Shown here: one piece after another, positions 44,001 through 51,351 of the stretch
Position numbering within the stretch: position 1 is the first letter of the stretch
Layout: each line of letters starts with the position of its first letter
Assembly: GCF_011766325.1 (NCBI RefSeq)
Contig: NZ_BLLG01000009.1
Span: forward strand, 1 to 64,000
From: Streptomyces pacificus
Lineage (GTDB): Bacteria; Actinomycetota; Actinomycetes; Streptomycetales; Streptomycetaceae
Direction: 5' to 3'
DNA length: 64,000 bases
Notes under the pieces: generated by a model
Databases searched by the model: none
Told to the model about the DNA's origin: nothing
The model's input: only the letters and a program-made list of their open reading frames with translations
Position numbers and translations under genes: made by a program

Positions 44001-44209
44001 TGCACCGCTCGGTCCACCGTCGCTTTGACGAGCTTGCGCAGCTCCCCGTCACCGAGTGTCCGCTTCTCACCCCGGAAGGACACAAGCGCCGAAAGCCGTA
44101 CGGGCCTGTCGACCAACCCGGCGCCCGGACCCTGCTGGGCGAACAGTCGCTTCACCATGGGACCCACCAGGCCGGATGCGATCCTGGTGCCGACGGCCGT
44201 AGGGTCCAC
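41045..44209 (-). CDS. NACHT NTPase with C-terminal leucine-rich repeats (bacterial NLR-like)
   Basis: The protein has 1054 residues. A helical N-terminal domain (1 to ~215) precedes the NACHT module: Walker A GVAGSGKTT (275-283) and Walker B LLLIDGIDE (358-366), with the small residue after the Asp that is typical of NACHT, then TSRPSAVRAEW and helical domains. From about 790 come short leucine-rich repeats (LRALYLQGCPNISSLDSLSRLPLETLVLFDLPEVEDLSPIREL). The layout matches bacterial NACHT proteins that protect against phages; the LRR would be the sensor and the N-terminal domain the effector. GTG 44209 has GGGGGAGG 5 bases upstream. Codon 976 is TTA (41282-41284). It stands alone, with no partner gene. 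Confidence 0.88.
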   Translation of the reverse strand: MDPTAVGTRIASGLVGPMVKRLFAQQGPGAGLVDRPVRLSALVSFRGEKRTLGDGELRKLVKATVDRAVQETGEAPIGEGESAAVARALERTLTALGDLDMDDVQAVRLGHEALADSLHAEAGGDELLLHLSRDSELLYFRLLTGACLHILHFFTQRSTFVPRTLVEQSQRLDELIRITGILAERLTSRTAQDAAFEQRYARYIATRHSSVTIYGIDLDERSDWPLDTAYLSLEADRSAEGWEEPGQRFGAHRLPPAPQPVEQALAGHARVLLRGVAGSGKTTLVQWLAVTTARQKELPGRLAHLMGRVPFVLPLRTLTRGGARLPAPGDFLSAVGCPLTGSQPHGWADRVLAAGRGLLLIDGIDEVLEQERGRTRRWLADLLAAFPGNLCLVTSRPSAVRAEWLSGEDFTELTLSPMSRESIAVFVGRWHRAADADPALGRRLLDAVRTKQDLGRLVTNPLMCALVCALHRERRGFLPRGRKALYDAALSMLLERRDRERDLAVELDEESQVELLQRLAYWLIRNGRAEMERATAVHQLERLLPSMPHVAEQGSAQDVLRHLLVRSGLLREPATGAVDFVHRTFQDYLGARAAVEERDFDVLIAHAHLDQWEDVVRLAVAHARPGERARLLTGLLERGDQEEEHRTRLHLLATACLEHAAKLDPGVREEVERRAGELIPPRNFGETRSLADLGPMVLELLPGPEAVEDGLAAARVVHTAALVGGDAALPLLIRYREHESEDVRIQLGLIWDRFDTEAYTHEIVRHLLKSPKTPVHVRTPEQLAALGSLGGHGSVDLIGDFTPAQIREAFGTRQARRLGLALNSATDLRFLSRYQDLRALYLQGCPNISSLDSLSRLPLETLVLFDLPEVEDLSPIRELTGLTTLSLGSGTRWPGLGVVSREAPLQCLFLSPDAHDLSSLVEFPSLNQIGLDLGVPLAPEDWEAIASLAKLRVLSLNPTELADLESTGLRLDGVALVHLISDGASVDLRPVVAAFPSMTTLQVHNTVDVDLAPLAAHPRLREVFTTHVRGLLNADTLPGAVQLNSRPVNRVGTR

Positions 44210-44333
44210 CCGGCCTCCCCCTCAGCCGACTCCTCTGGAGGCTCCAGCCTAACGGCGTCAGACTGGCGATGCCTGAGGAACCGGCGCGCGTGCCGGGCGG
44301 AACTGGCCCGGATCCGAGGCACGCCCCTTCGGC

Positions 44334-44378
44334 CCGGATGCGTGACGGGCCCGGACTCCGGGCCCGTCACGCATCCGG
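44334..44378 (-). terminator. 21-bp stem hairpin after the ssgE-like gene
   Basis: CCGGATGCGTGACGGGCCCGG pairs perfectly with the bases at 44358-44378 around the triloop ACT. It lies 20 bases after the ssgE-like stop and ahead of the NACHT gene on the same strand, so it should insulate the NACHT gene from upstream transcription. Confidence 0.8.
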
Positions 44379-44397
44379 TGACGCGTCGCCGGCGTCG

Positions 44398-44763
44398 TCA
44401 CACCCTGGTGGCGGGCGCGGCCGTCACCCCGCGGGTGCGGTGCAGGAAACGCGCCAGGGGGCGGGCGTCGAACTGGATCACTGAAACTCCGTCCGGTGAA
44501 TGGAACTCCACGATCACCTGGGCGCGGCCGCACGGCCAGACGGCCACCGGACCCCCGCGAGCCGGCGCGCGCAGACCCGCCTCCAGGAGGTCGCGGCGGA
44601 ACGTCCATTCGGTACCGCCGGGGAAGACGCACCGCACCGCGTCGGCATCCCCGCCGGGCTCGTAGCGGAGGGCCACCGGCACCGACCGGTGGTGAGGGGC
44701 GTCGTTGACGATCTGGGCCTCGGCGTGCTCTATGACGGAGGGGCTCTCCACACTGTGAGACAT
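44398..44763 (-). CDS. ssgE: SsgA-like sporulation/cell division protein (SsgE-like)
   Basis: This 121-residue SALP-family protein is specific to sporulating actinomycetes. Family features are VPVALRYEPGGDADAVRCVFPGGTEWTFRRDLLEAGLRAPARGGPVAVWPC, then VIVEFHSPDGVSVIQFDARPLARFLHRTRGVTAAP. SALPs guide septum placement and spore-wall events. The neighbourhood (CbiM-type transporter genes and a penicillin-binding protein not far away) resembles that of ssgE of Streptomyces coelicolor as I remember it, hence the symbol; the family membership is much surer than the subtype. ATG 44763. Confidence 0.75.
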   Translation of the reverse strand: MSHSVESPSVIEHAEAQIVNDAPHHRSVPVALRYEPGGDADAVRCVFPGGTEWTFRRDLLEAGLRAPARGGPVAVWPCGRAQVIVEFHSPDGVSVIQFDARPLARFLHRTRGVTAAPATRV

Positions 44764-44859
44764 CGCTCGCTCACCGCTTTCGCTCTCTTTGTCCTCTCAT
44801 GCCCCGTATTCCTCCTCGTAAGCTCGGGCATGGTGCTGGCATCTGTCGCTGATACGCTC

Positions 44860-44876
44860 TTGCGATTGATTCGCAA
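44860..44876. promoter_or_regulatory. Nur-type (nickel regulator) box upstream of cbiM
   Basis: TTGCGA-TTGAT-TCGCAA fits the Nur box described in Streptomyces (tTGCaa, 5 bases, ttGCAA) and is also a near-perfect inverted repeat. It lies 67 bases before the cbiM start and 97 bases before the divergent ssgE-like start. Nur is the Fur-family nickel repressor, so the transporter is probably shut off when nickel is plentiful. Confidence 0.6.
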
Positions 44877-44942
44877 CAGGACGCATCATCGGACGGTCGA
44901 CCAGCCGGGCCGAGGCGGCCTGTCCCGGAAGCGGAGCCAGCC

Positions 44943-46055
44943 ATGCATGTCCCCGACGGATTCATCGACCTCCCCGTCTCCGCGGCGGCCGGGGTCGCCG
45001 CGGCCGCCGCCGTCGCCGTGAGCCTGCGCGGTGCCCGGCGGGAGCTCGGCGGTACCACCCACGCCGGAAGCTCCGGAAGCAATGGGAACTATGGAGGCTA
45101 CGGAGGGGAGCAGACCGCGCCGCTGGCGGGACTCGTCGCCGCGTTCATCTTCGCCGTCCAGATGCTCAACTTCCCCGTGGCGGCCGGGACCAGCGGCCAT
45201 CTGCTGGGCGGGGCGCTGGCGGCGATCCTCGTCGGGCCGTACACGGGGGTGCTGTGCATATCCGTGGTCCTGCTGCTCCAGGGCGTCCTCTTCGCCGACG
45301 GCGGTCTCACGGCGCTCGGCGTCAACATCCTGGTCATGGGCGTCGTGACGACTGTTGTCGCCTACACCCTGTTCCGTGTCCTGGTGCGGGTACTGCCCCG
45401 CAAACGCAGGTCGGTGACGGTCGCCACCTTCCTGGCGGCCCTGGTCTCCGTGCCGGCGTCCGCGATCGCCTTCACCCTCCTCTACGCGATCGGCGGGACC
45501 ACCGACGTACCCGTCGGCACGGTCCTGGGAGCCATGACCGGTGTCCATGTCCTCATCGGCGTCGGCGAGGCCGTGATCACCGCGCTGACCGTCGGCACCG
45601 TCCTCGCCGTACGGCCCGACCTCGTCCACGGCGCCCGCGGTCTTTCCGCGCCGCTGAAACTGAAGGTGGACGGCGAACTGGTCGACGCCTCGCCCGACGC
45701 CGTACCCGCGTCCGCCGCCTCCCCGCGTCCGGTGCTGCTCGCCGGCCTGGTGATCTCCCTCGTCCTGGCCGGCTTCGTCTCCTCCTACGCCTCCGCCGAC
45801 CCCGACGGACTGGAGAGGGTCGCGGCCGACAAGGGCATCGACACCGCGGTCGCGGACCACGCCTCCGCCGACTCCCCGCTCGCCGACTACGGCATCAGCG
45901 GACTCGACGACGCCCGGGTCTCCGGCGGCCTCGCGGGAGTGATCGGCGTCGGCGCGACGCTGGCCGCGGGCACCGGCGTCTTCCTCGTGGTCCGCCGGCG
46001 CCGCCTCGACACCGACAAGGCCGGTGAGGCCGGCGAGGAATCCGTACGGGCCTGA
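44943..46055 (+). CDS. cbiM: ECF transporter substrate component CbiM with PDGLE domain (Ni/Co)
   Basis: This 370-residue membrane protein begins MHVPDGFID; the free N-terminal Met-His-x-x-(D/His) is the metal ligand of CbiM/NikM. Helices follow with FAVQMLNFPVAAGTSGHLLGGALAAILVGPYTG. The C-terminal part carries the PDGLE/CbiN-like domain (ADPDGLERVAADKG, ADYGISGLDDARVSGGLAGVIGV), fused here rather than separate. CbiM is the S-component of a group I ECF importer for nickel or cobalt; the Nur-like box points to nickel. The start must be ATG 44943, since the mature N-terminus binds metal. Confidence 0.9.
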   Translation: MHVPDGFIDLPVSAAAGVAAAAAVAVSLRGARRELGGTTHAGSSGSNGNYGGYGGEQTAPLAGLVAAFIFAVQMLNFPVAAGTSGHLLGGALAAILVGPYTGVLCISVVLLLQGVLFADGGLTALGVNILVMGVVTTVVAYTLFRVLVRVLPRKRRSVTVATFLAALVSVPASAIAFTLLYAIGGTTDVPVGTVLGAMTGVHVLIGVGEAVITALTVGTVLAVRPDLVHGARGLSAPLKLKVDGELVDASPDAVPASAASPRPVLLAGLVISLVLAGFVSSYASADPDGLERVAADKGIDTAVADHASADSPLADYGISGLDDARVSGGLAGVIGVGATLAAGTGVFLVVRRRRLDTDKAGEAGEESVRA

Positions 46056-46069
46056 GGAGCGGAGCCGGA

Positions 46070-46831
46070 ATGAGCACGGGGCACGCGCACAAGCTGTACC
46101 GGCACGGGCGTTCACCGGTCCATCTGCTGCCGCCGCACTGCAAGATCGCCGCGGCCCTCTGCTTCGTACTGGTCGTGGTCTCCACCCCGCGCGAGGCGGT
46201 CTGGGCCTTCGGCCTGTACGCGCTGCTGCTGGCCGCCGTCGCCGCGGCGGCCCGTGTCCCGGCGGGCTTTGTGCTGCGCCGGATGGTGATCGAGGTCCCG
46301 TTCGTCGCCTTCGCGCTGCTGATGCCCTTCCTGGTGCCGGGGGAGCGCACCGAGTGGCTCGGGATCTCGCTGTCCGTGCCGGGACTGTGGGGCGCCTGGA
46401 ACATCCTCGCCAAGGGGACACTGGGCGTCGCCACCTCCGTCCTCCTGGCGTCGACCACCGAGCTGCGCTCCCTGCTGCTCGGACTGCAGCGGTTGAGGCT
46501 GCCTCCGCTGATGGTGCAGATCGCCTCCTTCATGGTCCGCTACGGCGACGTCATCGCCGACGAGATGCGGCGGATGTCCATCGCCCGGCGCTCACGCGGG
46601 TTCGAGGCCCGGAGCGTGCGCCACTGGGGCGTGCTCGCGAAGTCCGCGGGCGCGCTGTTCATCCGTTCCTACGAACGCGGCGAGCGGGTGCACCTGGCGA
46701 TGGTCAGCCGCGGCTACACCGGCACCATGCCCGTCATCGACGAGGTGGCCGCGTCCCGCAGGCAGTGGGCGTACGCCGCCGTACTCCCGTTCTCGGCACT
46801 CGCCGTCCGTCTGCTTGGCTGGAGCCCATGA
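46070..46831 (+). CDS. cbiQ: ECF transporter T component CbiQ
   Basis: This 253-residue membrane protein couples the substrate component to the ATPase. It shows several helices and the two Ala-Arg-Gly-type coupling motifs of EcfT proteins, ARRSRGF and SRGYTG, with MRRMSIARRSRGFEAR between. GGAGCGGAG lies just upstream. It sits 14 bases after cbiM, and its stop overlaps the start of cbiO (ATGA). Confidence 0.92.
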   Translation: MSTGHAHKLYRHGRSPVHLLPPHCKIAAALCFVLVVVSTPREAVWAFGLYALLLAAVAAAARVPAGFVLRRMVIEVPFVAFALLMPFLVPGERTEWLGISLSVPGLWGAWNILAKGTLGVATSVLLASTTELRSLLLGLQRLRLPPLMVQIASFMVRYGDVIADEMRRMSIARRSRGFEARSVRHWGVLAKSAGALFIRSYERGERVHLAMVSRGYTGTMPVIDEVAASRRQWAYAAVLPFSALAVRLLGWSP

Positions 46832-47604
46832 CCTCGCACCCCCCGGCGGCCGCCGTCCCGCCGTCGCTCGACGTACGCGGGCTGGCGTACGCGTACCCCG
46901 ACGGCCACCAGGCCCTCTTCGGGGTCGACCTGACCGTCGGCCGCGGTGAACGGGTCGCCCTGCTCGGTCCCAACGGCGCAGGGAAGACCACGCTCGTCCT
47001 CCACCTCAACGGCATCCTCGGCGGCGGTGCCGGCTCGGTCGCCGTCGCCGGGCTTCCGGTCGGCAGGCAGCACATGGCGGAGGTCCGGCGCAGGGTCGGC
47101 ATCGTCTTCCAGGACCCGGACGACCAGTTGTTCATGCCGACCGTGCGCGAGGACGTCGCCTTCGGTCCGGCGGCGGCCGGCCTGCGCGGGGAGGACCTGG
47201 AGCGGCGGGTCCGCACGGCGCTCGACCGGGTGGGGATGACGGAGTACCGGGACCGGCCGCCGCACCACCTGTCCTTCGGCCAGCGGCGCCGAGTGGCGGT
47301 CGCCACCGTCCTCGCCATGGAGCCGGAGATCCTCGTACTCGACGAGCCCTCGTCCAACCTGGACCCGGCCTCCCGGCGCGAACTCGCCGGCATCCTCCGC
47401 TCGCTGGACGTCACGGTCCTGATGGTGACGCACGACCTGCCGTACGCGCTGGAGCTCTGCCCGCGGTCGGTGATCCTCAGCGAGGGCGTCATCGCCGCCG
47501 ACGGGCGTACCCAGGACCTGCTCGCGGACCCGGAACTCATGCGCGCGCACCGGCTTGAGCTGCCTTTCGGCTTCGATCCGCGCGCCGTGACGACGGGTGC
47601 GTGA
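46828..47604 (+). CDS. cbiO: ECF transporter ATPase CbiO
   Basis: This 258-residue ABC ATPase has Walker A GPNGAGKTT (47-55), Q-loop FQDPDDQLF, signature LSFGQRRRVAVA (FGQRR instead of SGGQ, normal for the CbiO group), Walker B ILVLDEPSSNLDP and switch MVTHD. It powers uptake through CbiQ and CbiM. ATG 46828 overlaps the cbiQ stop. Only one ATPase is present, as in other nickel/cobalt group I systems. Confidence 0.92.
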   Translation: MTSHPPAAAVPPSLDVRGLAYAYPDGHQALFGVDLTVGRGERVALLGPNGAGKTTLVLHLNGILGGGAGSVAVAGLPVGRQHMAEVRRRVGIVFQDPDDQLFMPTVREDVAFGPAAAGLRGEDLERRVRTALDRVGMTEYRDRPPHHLSFGQRRRVAVATVLAMEPEILVLDEPSSNLDPASRRELAGILRSLDVTVLMVTHDLPYALELCPRSVILSEGVIAADGRTQDLLADPELMRAHRLELPFGFDPRAVTTGA

Positions 47605-48223
47605 AAGGGGTCACCGGCGCGTGAGCGGGCCAAGGGGCGCGAAGCGGCAGCGCGGGCGCGTATGCGGTGCGACCGGCGCATGCAGGGTGTGACCGGCGCG
47701 TGAGCGGGGTGCGCGGGCGGGTGCACGATACGGCCGGCAGATGAGCGGGCCTACGGGCGCGGAGCCGCCGCCGGGCGCGGGCCTGCGGGCGAAGGATGTC
47801 GTACGCGGAGTCGCTGCCGGGCGCCCGGCAGCGGCCCGACCGGAAGCCGAGCGCGCGGTGCGGTGCGCCCGCGGCGCACCGTCCGCACCCCCGGGAACGC
47901 GGCCTCGCCCACCCTGCCGCACCTCGCCCACCCTGCGGGGTCTTCGTGGGATTCTGCTCGACTTCGGGGACTCCCCGGTGCTTCAGGCGATTGCAGTTGC
48001 TTGAGGAGGCTTCGCGAGGCCGCTGCACGTCCACCGGTCGCGCCCGGTTCCGTTCGCCAAGCCCAGCCAAGCCCAGCCATGGCGGCGCCGGCATCGACGC
48101 AGATACCGGCGCCGCAGGTGACCGACCCGGAACCCCCGCACCCTCCGGGGAGGTTGCACCATGATGGGGCGGGGCAGCAGTGCGGAACGGCAGTGCGGAA
48201 CGGCAGGGAGGGGTGGACGGGAC
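47605..48223. other. Gene-free stretch after cbiO
   Basis: No gene is supported. The first 150 bases are degenerate repeats of ACCGGCGCGTGAGCGGG. At 48040-48080 there are AAGCCCAGCC repeats. GGGAGGGG at 48206 serves the next gene. Confidence 0.5.
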
Positions 48224-49390
48224 GTGGACGTGGATGTCCGGGGCACGGTCGCGGAAGGCTTCGAGCCCGTCCGGGACGCGTTCATACGCAACTTCGCGAC
48301 GCGCGGGGAGCGCGGCGCGGCCGTTGCCGTCTACCGGGACGGTGTGAAGGTCGTCGACCTCTGGGGCGGCACCCGGGACGTGGACGGCACCGATCCATGG
48401 GCCGTGGACACCGCGCAGGTCGTACGCTCGGCAACCAAGGGCGTCGCCGCCGCCGTGCCGCTGCTGCTGCACCAGCGCGGGCAACTCGACCTGGACGCGC
48501 CCGTCGGCACGTACTGGCCGGAGTTCAAGGCCGCGGGCAAGGAGCGGGCGCTGGTACGCCATCTGCTGTCGCACCGGGCCGGGGTGCCCGCGCTCGACCG
48601 GCCGCTCACCCCGGCGGAGGCCGCCGACGGCACGACCGGGGCCCGCGCCGTCGCCGCGCAGGCACCCGCCTGGCAACCCGGGACCGATCACGGGTACCAC
48701 GCCCAGACCTACGGCTGGCTGCTGGCGGAACTCGTCCGCCGGGTCACCGGGCGGACCATCGGCCGCTGGACGGCCGAGGAGATAGCCCGCCCGCTCGGTC
48801 TGGACTTCTGGATCGGGGCACCCGACGACGAGGCCCACCGCATCGGCAGGATCGGCCGGATCGAGGAGCCGTCCACCGGATCCGGCGGCGGCATGAAGCT
48901 GCGGCCCAAGCGCTCCGTCGCCGAGGCCTATCGCGATCCCCACTCCCTCACCCGCCGGGCCTTCGGCGCGATCGCCCCGATGCCCGACGAGAACGACCCC
49001 GGCTACCGCGCCGCGGAACTCCCGGCCGCGGGCGGCGTCTCCACCGCTCGTGCGCTGGCTCGCTTCTACGCGGCGACCATCGGCGCGGTCGACGGCAACC
49101 GGCTCTTCGCCCCCGCCACGCTGACCCTCGCCCGTACCGAGGAGTCCACCGGCCCCGACCGGGTTCTCGTCGTCGGCACCCGCTTCGGCCTGGGCTTCAT
49201 GCTCCACGGCCCGGCCTCGCCGTTGCTGGGCCCCGGCTCCTTCGGCCACCCGGGCCACGGCGGTTCGCTCGCCTTCGCCGACCCTGAGTCCGGTGTCGCC
49301 GTCGGTTATGTGACCAACGGGATGCGCAAGGGTGTCACGGCCGACCCCCGGGCGCAGGCTCTGGTCAGGGCGGTCCGCTCGACGACATGA
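48224..49390 (+). CDS. Serine hydrolase (class C beta-lactamase/esterase family)
   Basis: This protein of about 388 residues has the beta-lactamase-like fold. The nucleophile Ser69 lies in SATK (SxxK), the Tyr motif is YHAQTYG, and HPGHGGS stands in for the KTG/HxG box. SRxGVPAL and GGVSTARALARFYA are common in the EstB-like esterases. There is no clear signal peptide, so it is probably cytosolic. GTG 48224 has GGGAGGGG 10 bases upstream; ATG 48161 would add 21 residues without a ribosome site. The substrate is unknown. Confidence 0.87.
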   Translation: MDVDVRGTVAEGFEPVRDAFIRNFATRGERGAAVAVYRDGVKVVDLWGGTRDVDGTDPWAVDTAQVVRSATKGVAAAVPLLLHQRGQLDLDAPVGTYWPEFKAAGKERALVRHLLSHRAGVPALDRPLTPAEAADGTTGARAVAAQAPAWQPGTDHGYHAQTYGWLLAELVRRVTGRTIGRWTAEEIARPLGLDFWIGAPDDEAHRIGRIGRIEEPSTGSGGGMKLRPKRSVAEAYRDPHSLTRRAFGAIAPMPDENDPGYRAAELPAAGGVSTARALARFYAATIGAVDGNRLFAPATLTLARTEESTGPDRVLVVGTRFGLGFMLHGPASPLLGPGSFGHPGHGGSLAFADPESGVAVGYVTNGMRKGVTADPRAQALVRAVRSTT

Positions 49391-49583
49391 CCGGGGCCGT
49401 GCGGCGTCCCGCCATGCGGCGCACCGGGCGGGACGGCGTGCCGTACGGCGGGACGGAACGGATCGGATCAGAACTGATTGCATCGGAACGGAACGGACCG
49501 GAGCACAGGGGAGTCGGCTGCCCTGCTTGAACACGCCGCTGCCGCAGGTGCGTTCGGCGTACCACCGGTGGATGCCGCCCTTC

Positions 49584-50489
49584 TTACTGCTGGTCACCCA
49601 CGAATGACCGCGCGGTCTTGTCATCTGAAACCAGCATGCGAATCTCGCAGGGAAGTGGGCTCTTCAATAGAGAGGCCAGTCTCCTCGCCTCGGAGAGTCG
49701 CCGATCGATTTCCAGGTAAGTCCGCTCCACAGCTACATGCACGGAAGAGTCGATCTCGCTCGGGTATTCACCGGAATGTTGGTTGGCAAGTAATGCGATG
49801 GCGGAATTTCTGCGCTCTGTCAAGTCCGACCCAGGCGGTTTTCCCCGACCTTCATCGCGCAATACGTTGTTTATGTCATTAGTCAGCTGGAAGGCGGTTC
49901 CCAGATGCATTCCCAGGGCGCTCAGGACCTTCCGATCTCGTCGACCGCGCCCGGAATGCAGGGATCCCATCCAGAACGCCAGCGCAACAAGGCTCCCTGT
50001 TTTTAACTCTGCGATGCCGAACGGATCGCCAGAATCCAGAGGTTTTTGCACATCGTGGAACTGACCTCGTGCCATACTCTCCAGTGTGCCGAGAACCTTC
50101 TTGATCGCCGTCGGCTCCAGACGTTGAATGGTTGCGAGTCCACCCGCCAGGAGAACGTCAGACATCGCCAGTGCGCCTGGTATCCCGGTGACGGCCGACT
50201 CGGTGGGAAGCCCCCGTCGGACCACATCCGAGTCCTCAATGTCATCGCGTATCACACTCGCCTTGTGGATCATCTCCAGCGCCACAGCCAGATCCACTGC
50301 GACCCGCCGCTTCCTTTTCTTCACCACATCCGGATCGGCCAGCATGAGGAAGAGGACGGCCCGATTGAAACGCCCACCGTGCGAAACTCTGGAAGAAGCA
50401 TCTTCAGGAAGACCCAGCTGTCGAAGTCGCCTATCCAGACTCCGGCGAACCTCTTCGCGTACGTCACCCCATCGAGAATCATAGCTCAA
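49584..50489 (-). CDS. Polyprenyl synthetase family protein, degenerate second Asp motif, two TTA codons
   Basis: This 301-residue isoprenyl diphosphate synthase homologue has GGRFNRA (38-44, usually GGKRLRP). The first Asp-rich motif is DDIED (82-86) followed by SDVVRRGLPT. The second motif is TNDINN (203-208) where DDxxD is expected, so one Asp of the usual three is kept. GSDLTERRNSAIALLA replaces the usual GK-D-egK-T strip. It may make GGPP or a longer prenyl chain with altered metal use, or be a regulatory or unusual enzyme. Codons 162 and 233 are TTA. TTG is the only start seen (50489). GC is lower than in the neighbours. Confidence 0.82.
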   Translation of the reverse strand: MSYDSRWGDVREEVRRSLDRRLRQLGLPEDASSRVSHGGRFNRAVLFLMLADPDVVKKRKRRVAVDLAVALEMIHKASVIRDDIEDSDVVRRGLPTESAVTGIPGALAMSDVLLAGGLATIQRLEPTAIKKVLGTLESMARGQFHDVQKPLDSGDPFGIAELKTGSLVALAFWMGSLHSGRGRRDRKVLSALGMHLGTAFQLTNDINNVLRDEGRGKPPGSDLTERRNSAIALLANQHSGEYPSEIDSSVHVAVERTYLEIDRRLSEARRLASLLKSPLPCEIRMLVSDDKTARSFVGDQQ

Positions 50490-50551
50490 GTCGAACTCGT
50501 GTTCTCTAGTTTCCGGCTTACCGGCACGAAGGTACCGAGTACACTTCAGTC

Positions 50552-51340
50552 ATGTCAATCCGCCGGACAGGCTTGAATCGTGTCGCCGCCTTAGCCTTCC
50601 TGATGATTTCCCTCTATGCTTTGCGCAGTTCTCGCTCCCGACCGGTCGCGGTGAAAAGGGGAGGTGGCGAGTTCAGCCGGCCGGCGGCTCCACCCGATGT
50701 GACGGATTCGGAGCGGTCCAGGCGGGATGTGTTCTGGGAACCGTACAAGATTGCGATCGCTGCTTTTTATGCGATCTGCGTGCAACGGGCCTTTGAGACA
50801 AGTATCCAGAAGTTCTCCACAGGACCTCCCCGGATTCGCTTCGATCCAGGGAGTTTTTATGTGCGCGTAGAACCCGATCAAGTCATATTGGTCTGCCAGC
50901 TTCTCGCCGTCCTCACGTGGATGGGTCTTTACTACGTCAACAATGTCCGCCTCTACTTCCTGATCCCGGTAGGGAGATCAGTCAGGCGAGCCCTGGTCCA
51001 TGTGACGCTGACAGCAGCCTTGGCGCAGTTCTACTTCCTTGCCGCCACGATCGGAACCCCGACCGTGAATCAGCTTCTCCTCATATCTGGCATTCTTTTC
51101 GCAGACACCATGTTCCCCATTGCCATCGGATCGGTGATCAGCCTCAGGCAGCGCGTGATCTGGGTGGTACGGGGCATCGTCCAGACGGCATTCATATTCT
51201 GGATCTTGCTCTTCGTGGCGCCCGCGCACTATGTGCGAGTGGAGTGGAGCGCCGGCATGCTCGTTCTGATGCTCATTCAACTCTTCATCTTTGCGCCCCT
51301 GGAGAGCCGTGCGCGACGGAATCGGTTTGCGTCTCCCTGA
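50552..51340 (+). CDS. Unknown multi-pass membrane protein in the isoprenoid cassette
   Basis: This 262-residue protein has about six to seven hydrophobic segments (LNRVAALAFLMISLYAL, YKIAIAAFYAICV, ILVCQLLAVLTWMGLYYV, LTLTAALAQFYFLAATIG-like, LLLISGILFADTMFPIAIG, IVQTAFIFWILLFVAP, GMLVLMLIQLFIFAPL). No family is recognised. Codon 14 is TTA. It is divergent from the prenyl synthase with 62 bases between and lies inside the cassette, convergent with the glycosyltransferase, so a role in the same pathway (transport or membrane enzyme) is inferred only from context. Confidence 0.6.
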   Translation: MSIRRTGLNRVAALAFLMISLYALRSSRSRPVAVKRGGGEFSRPAAPPDVTDSERSRRDVFWEPYKIAIAAFYAICVQRAFETSIQKFSTGPPRIRFDPGSFYVRVEPDQVILVCQLLAVLTWMGLYYVNNVRLYFLIPVGRSVRRALVHVTLTAALAQFYFLAATIGTPTVNQLLLISGILFADTMFPIAIGSVISLRQRVIWVVRGIVQTAFIFWILLFVAPAHYVRVEWSAGMLVLMLIQLFIFAPLESRARRNRFASP

Positions 51341-51351
51341 CAGGGGGGCAG

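Noticed and set aside
44764..44942. Cobalamin riboswitch ahead of cbiM
   Set aside because: The gap is 179 bases and shows no B12-box-like conserved core; the Nur-type box explains regulation better.
47605..48160. Open frames after cbiO on both strands
   Set aside because: Repeat-derived, no ribosome sites, and no recognisable protein segments.
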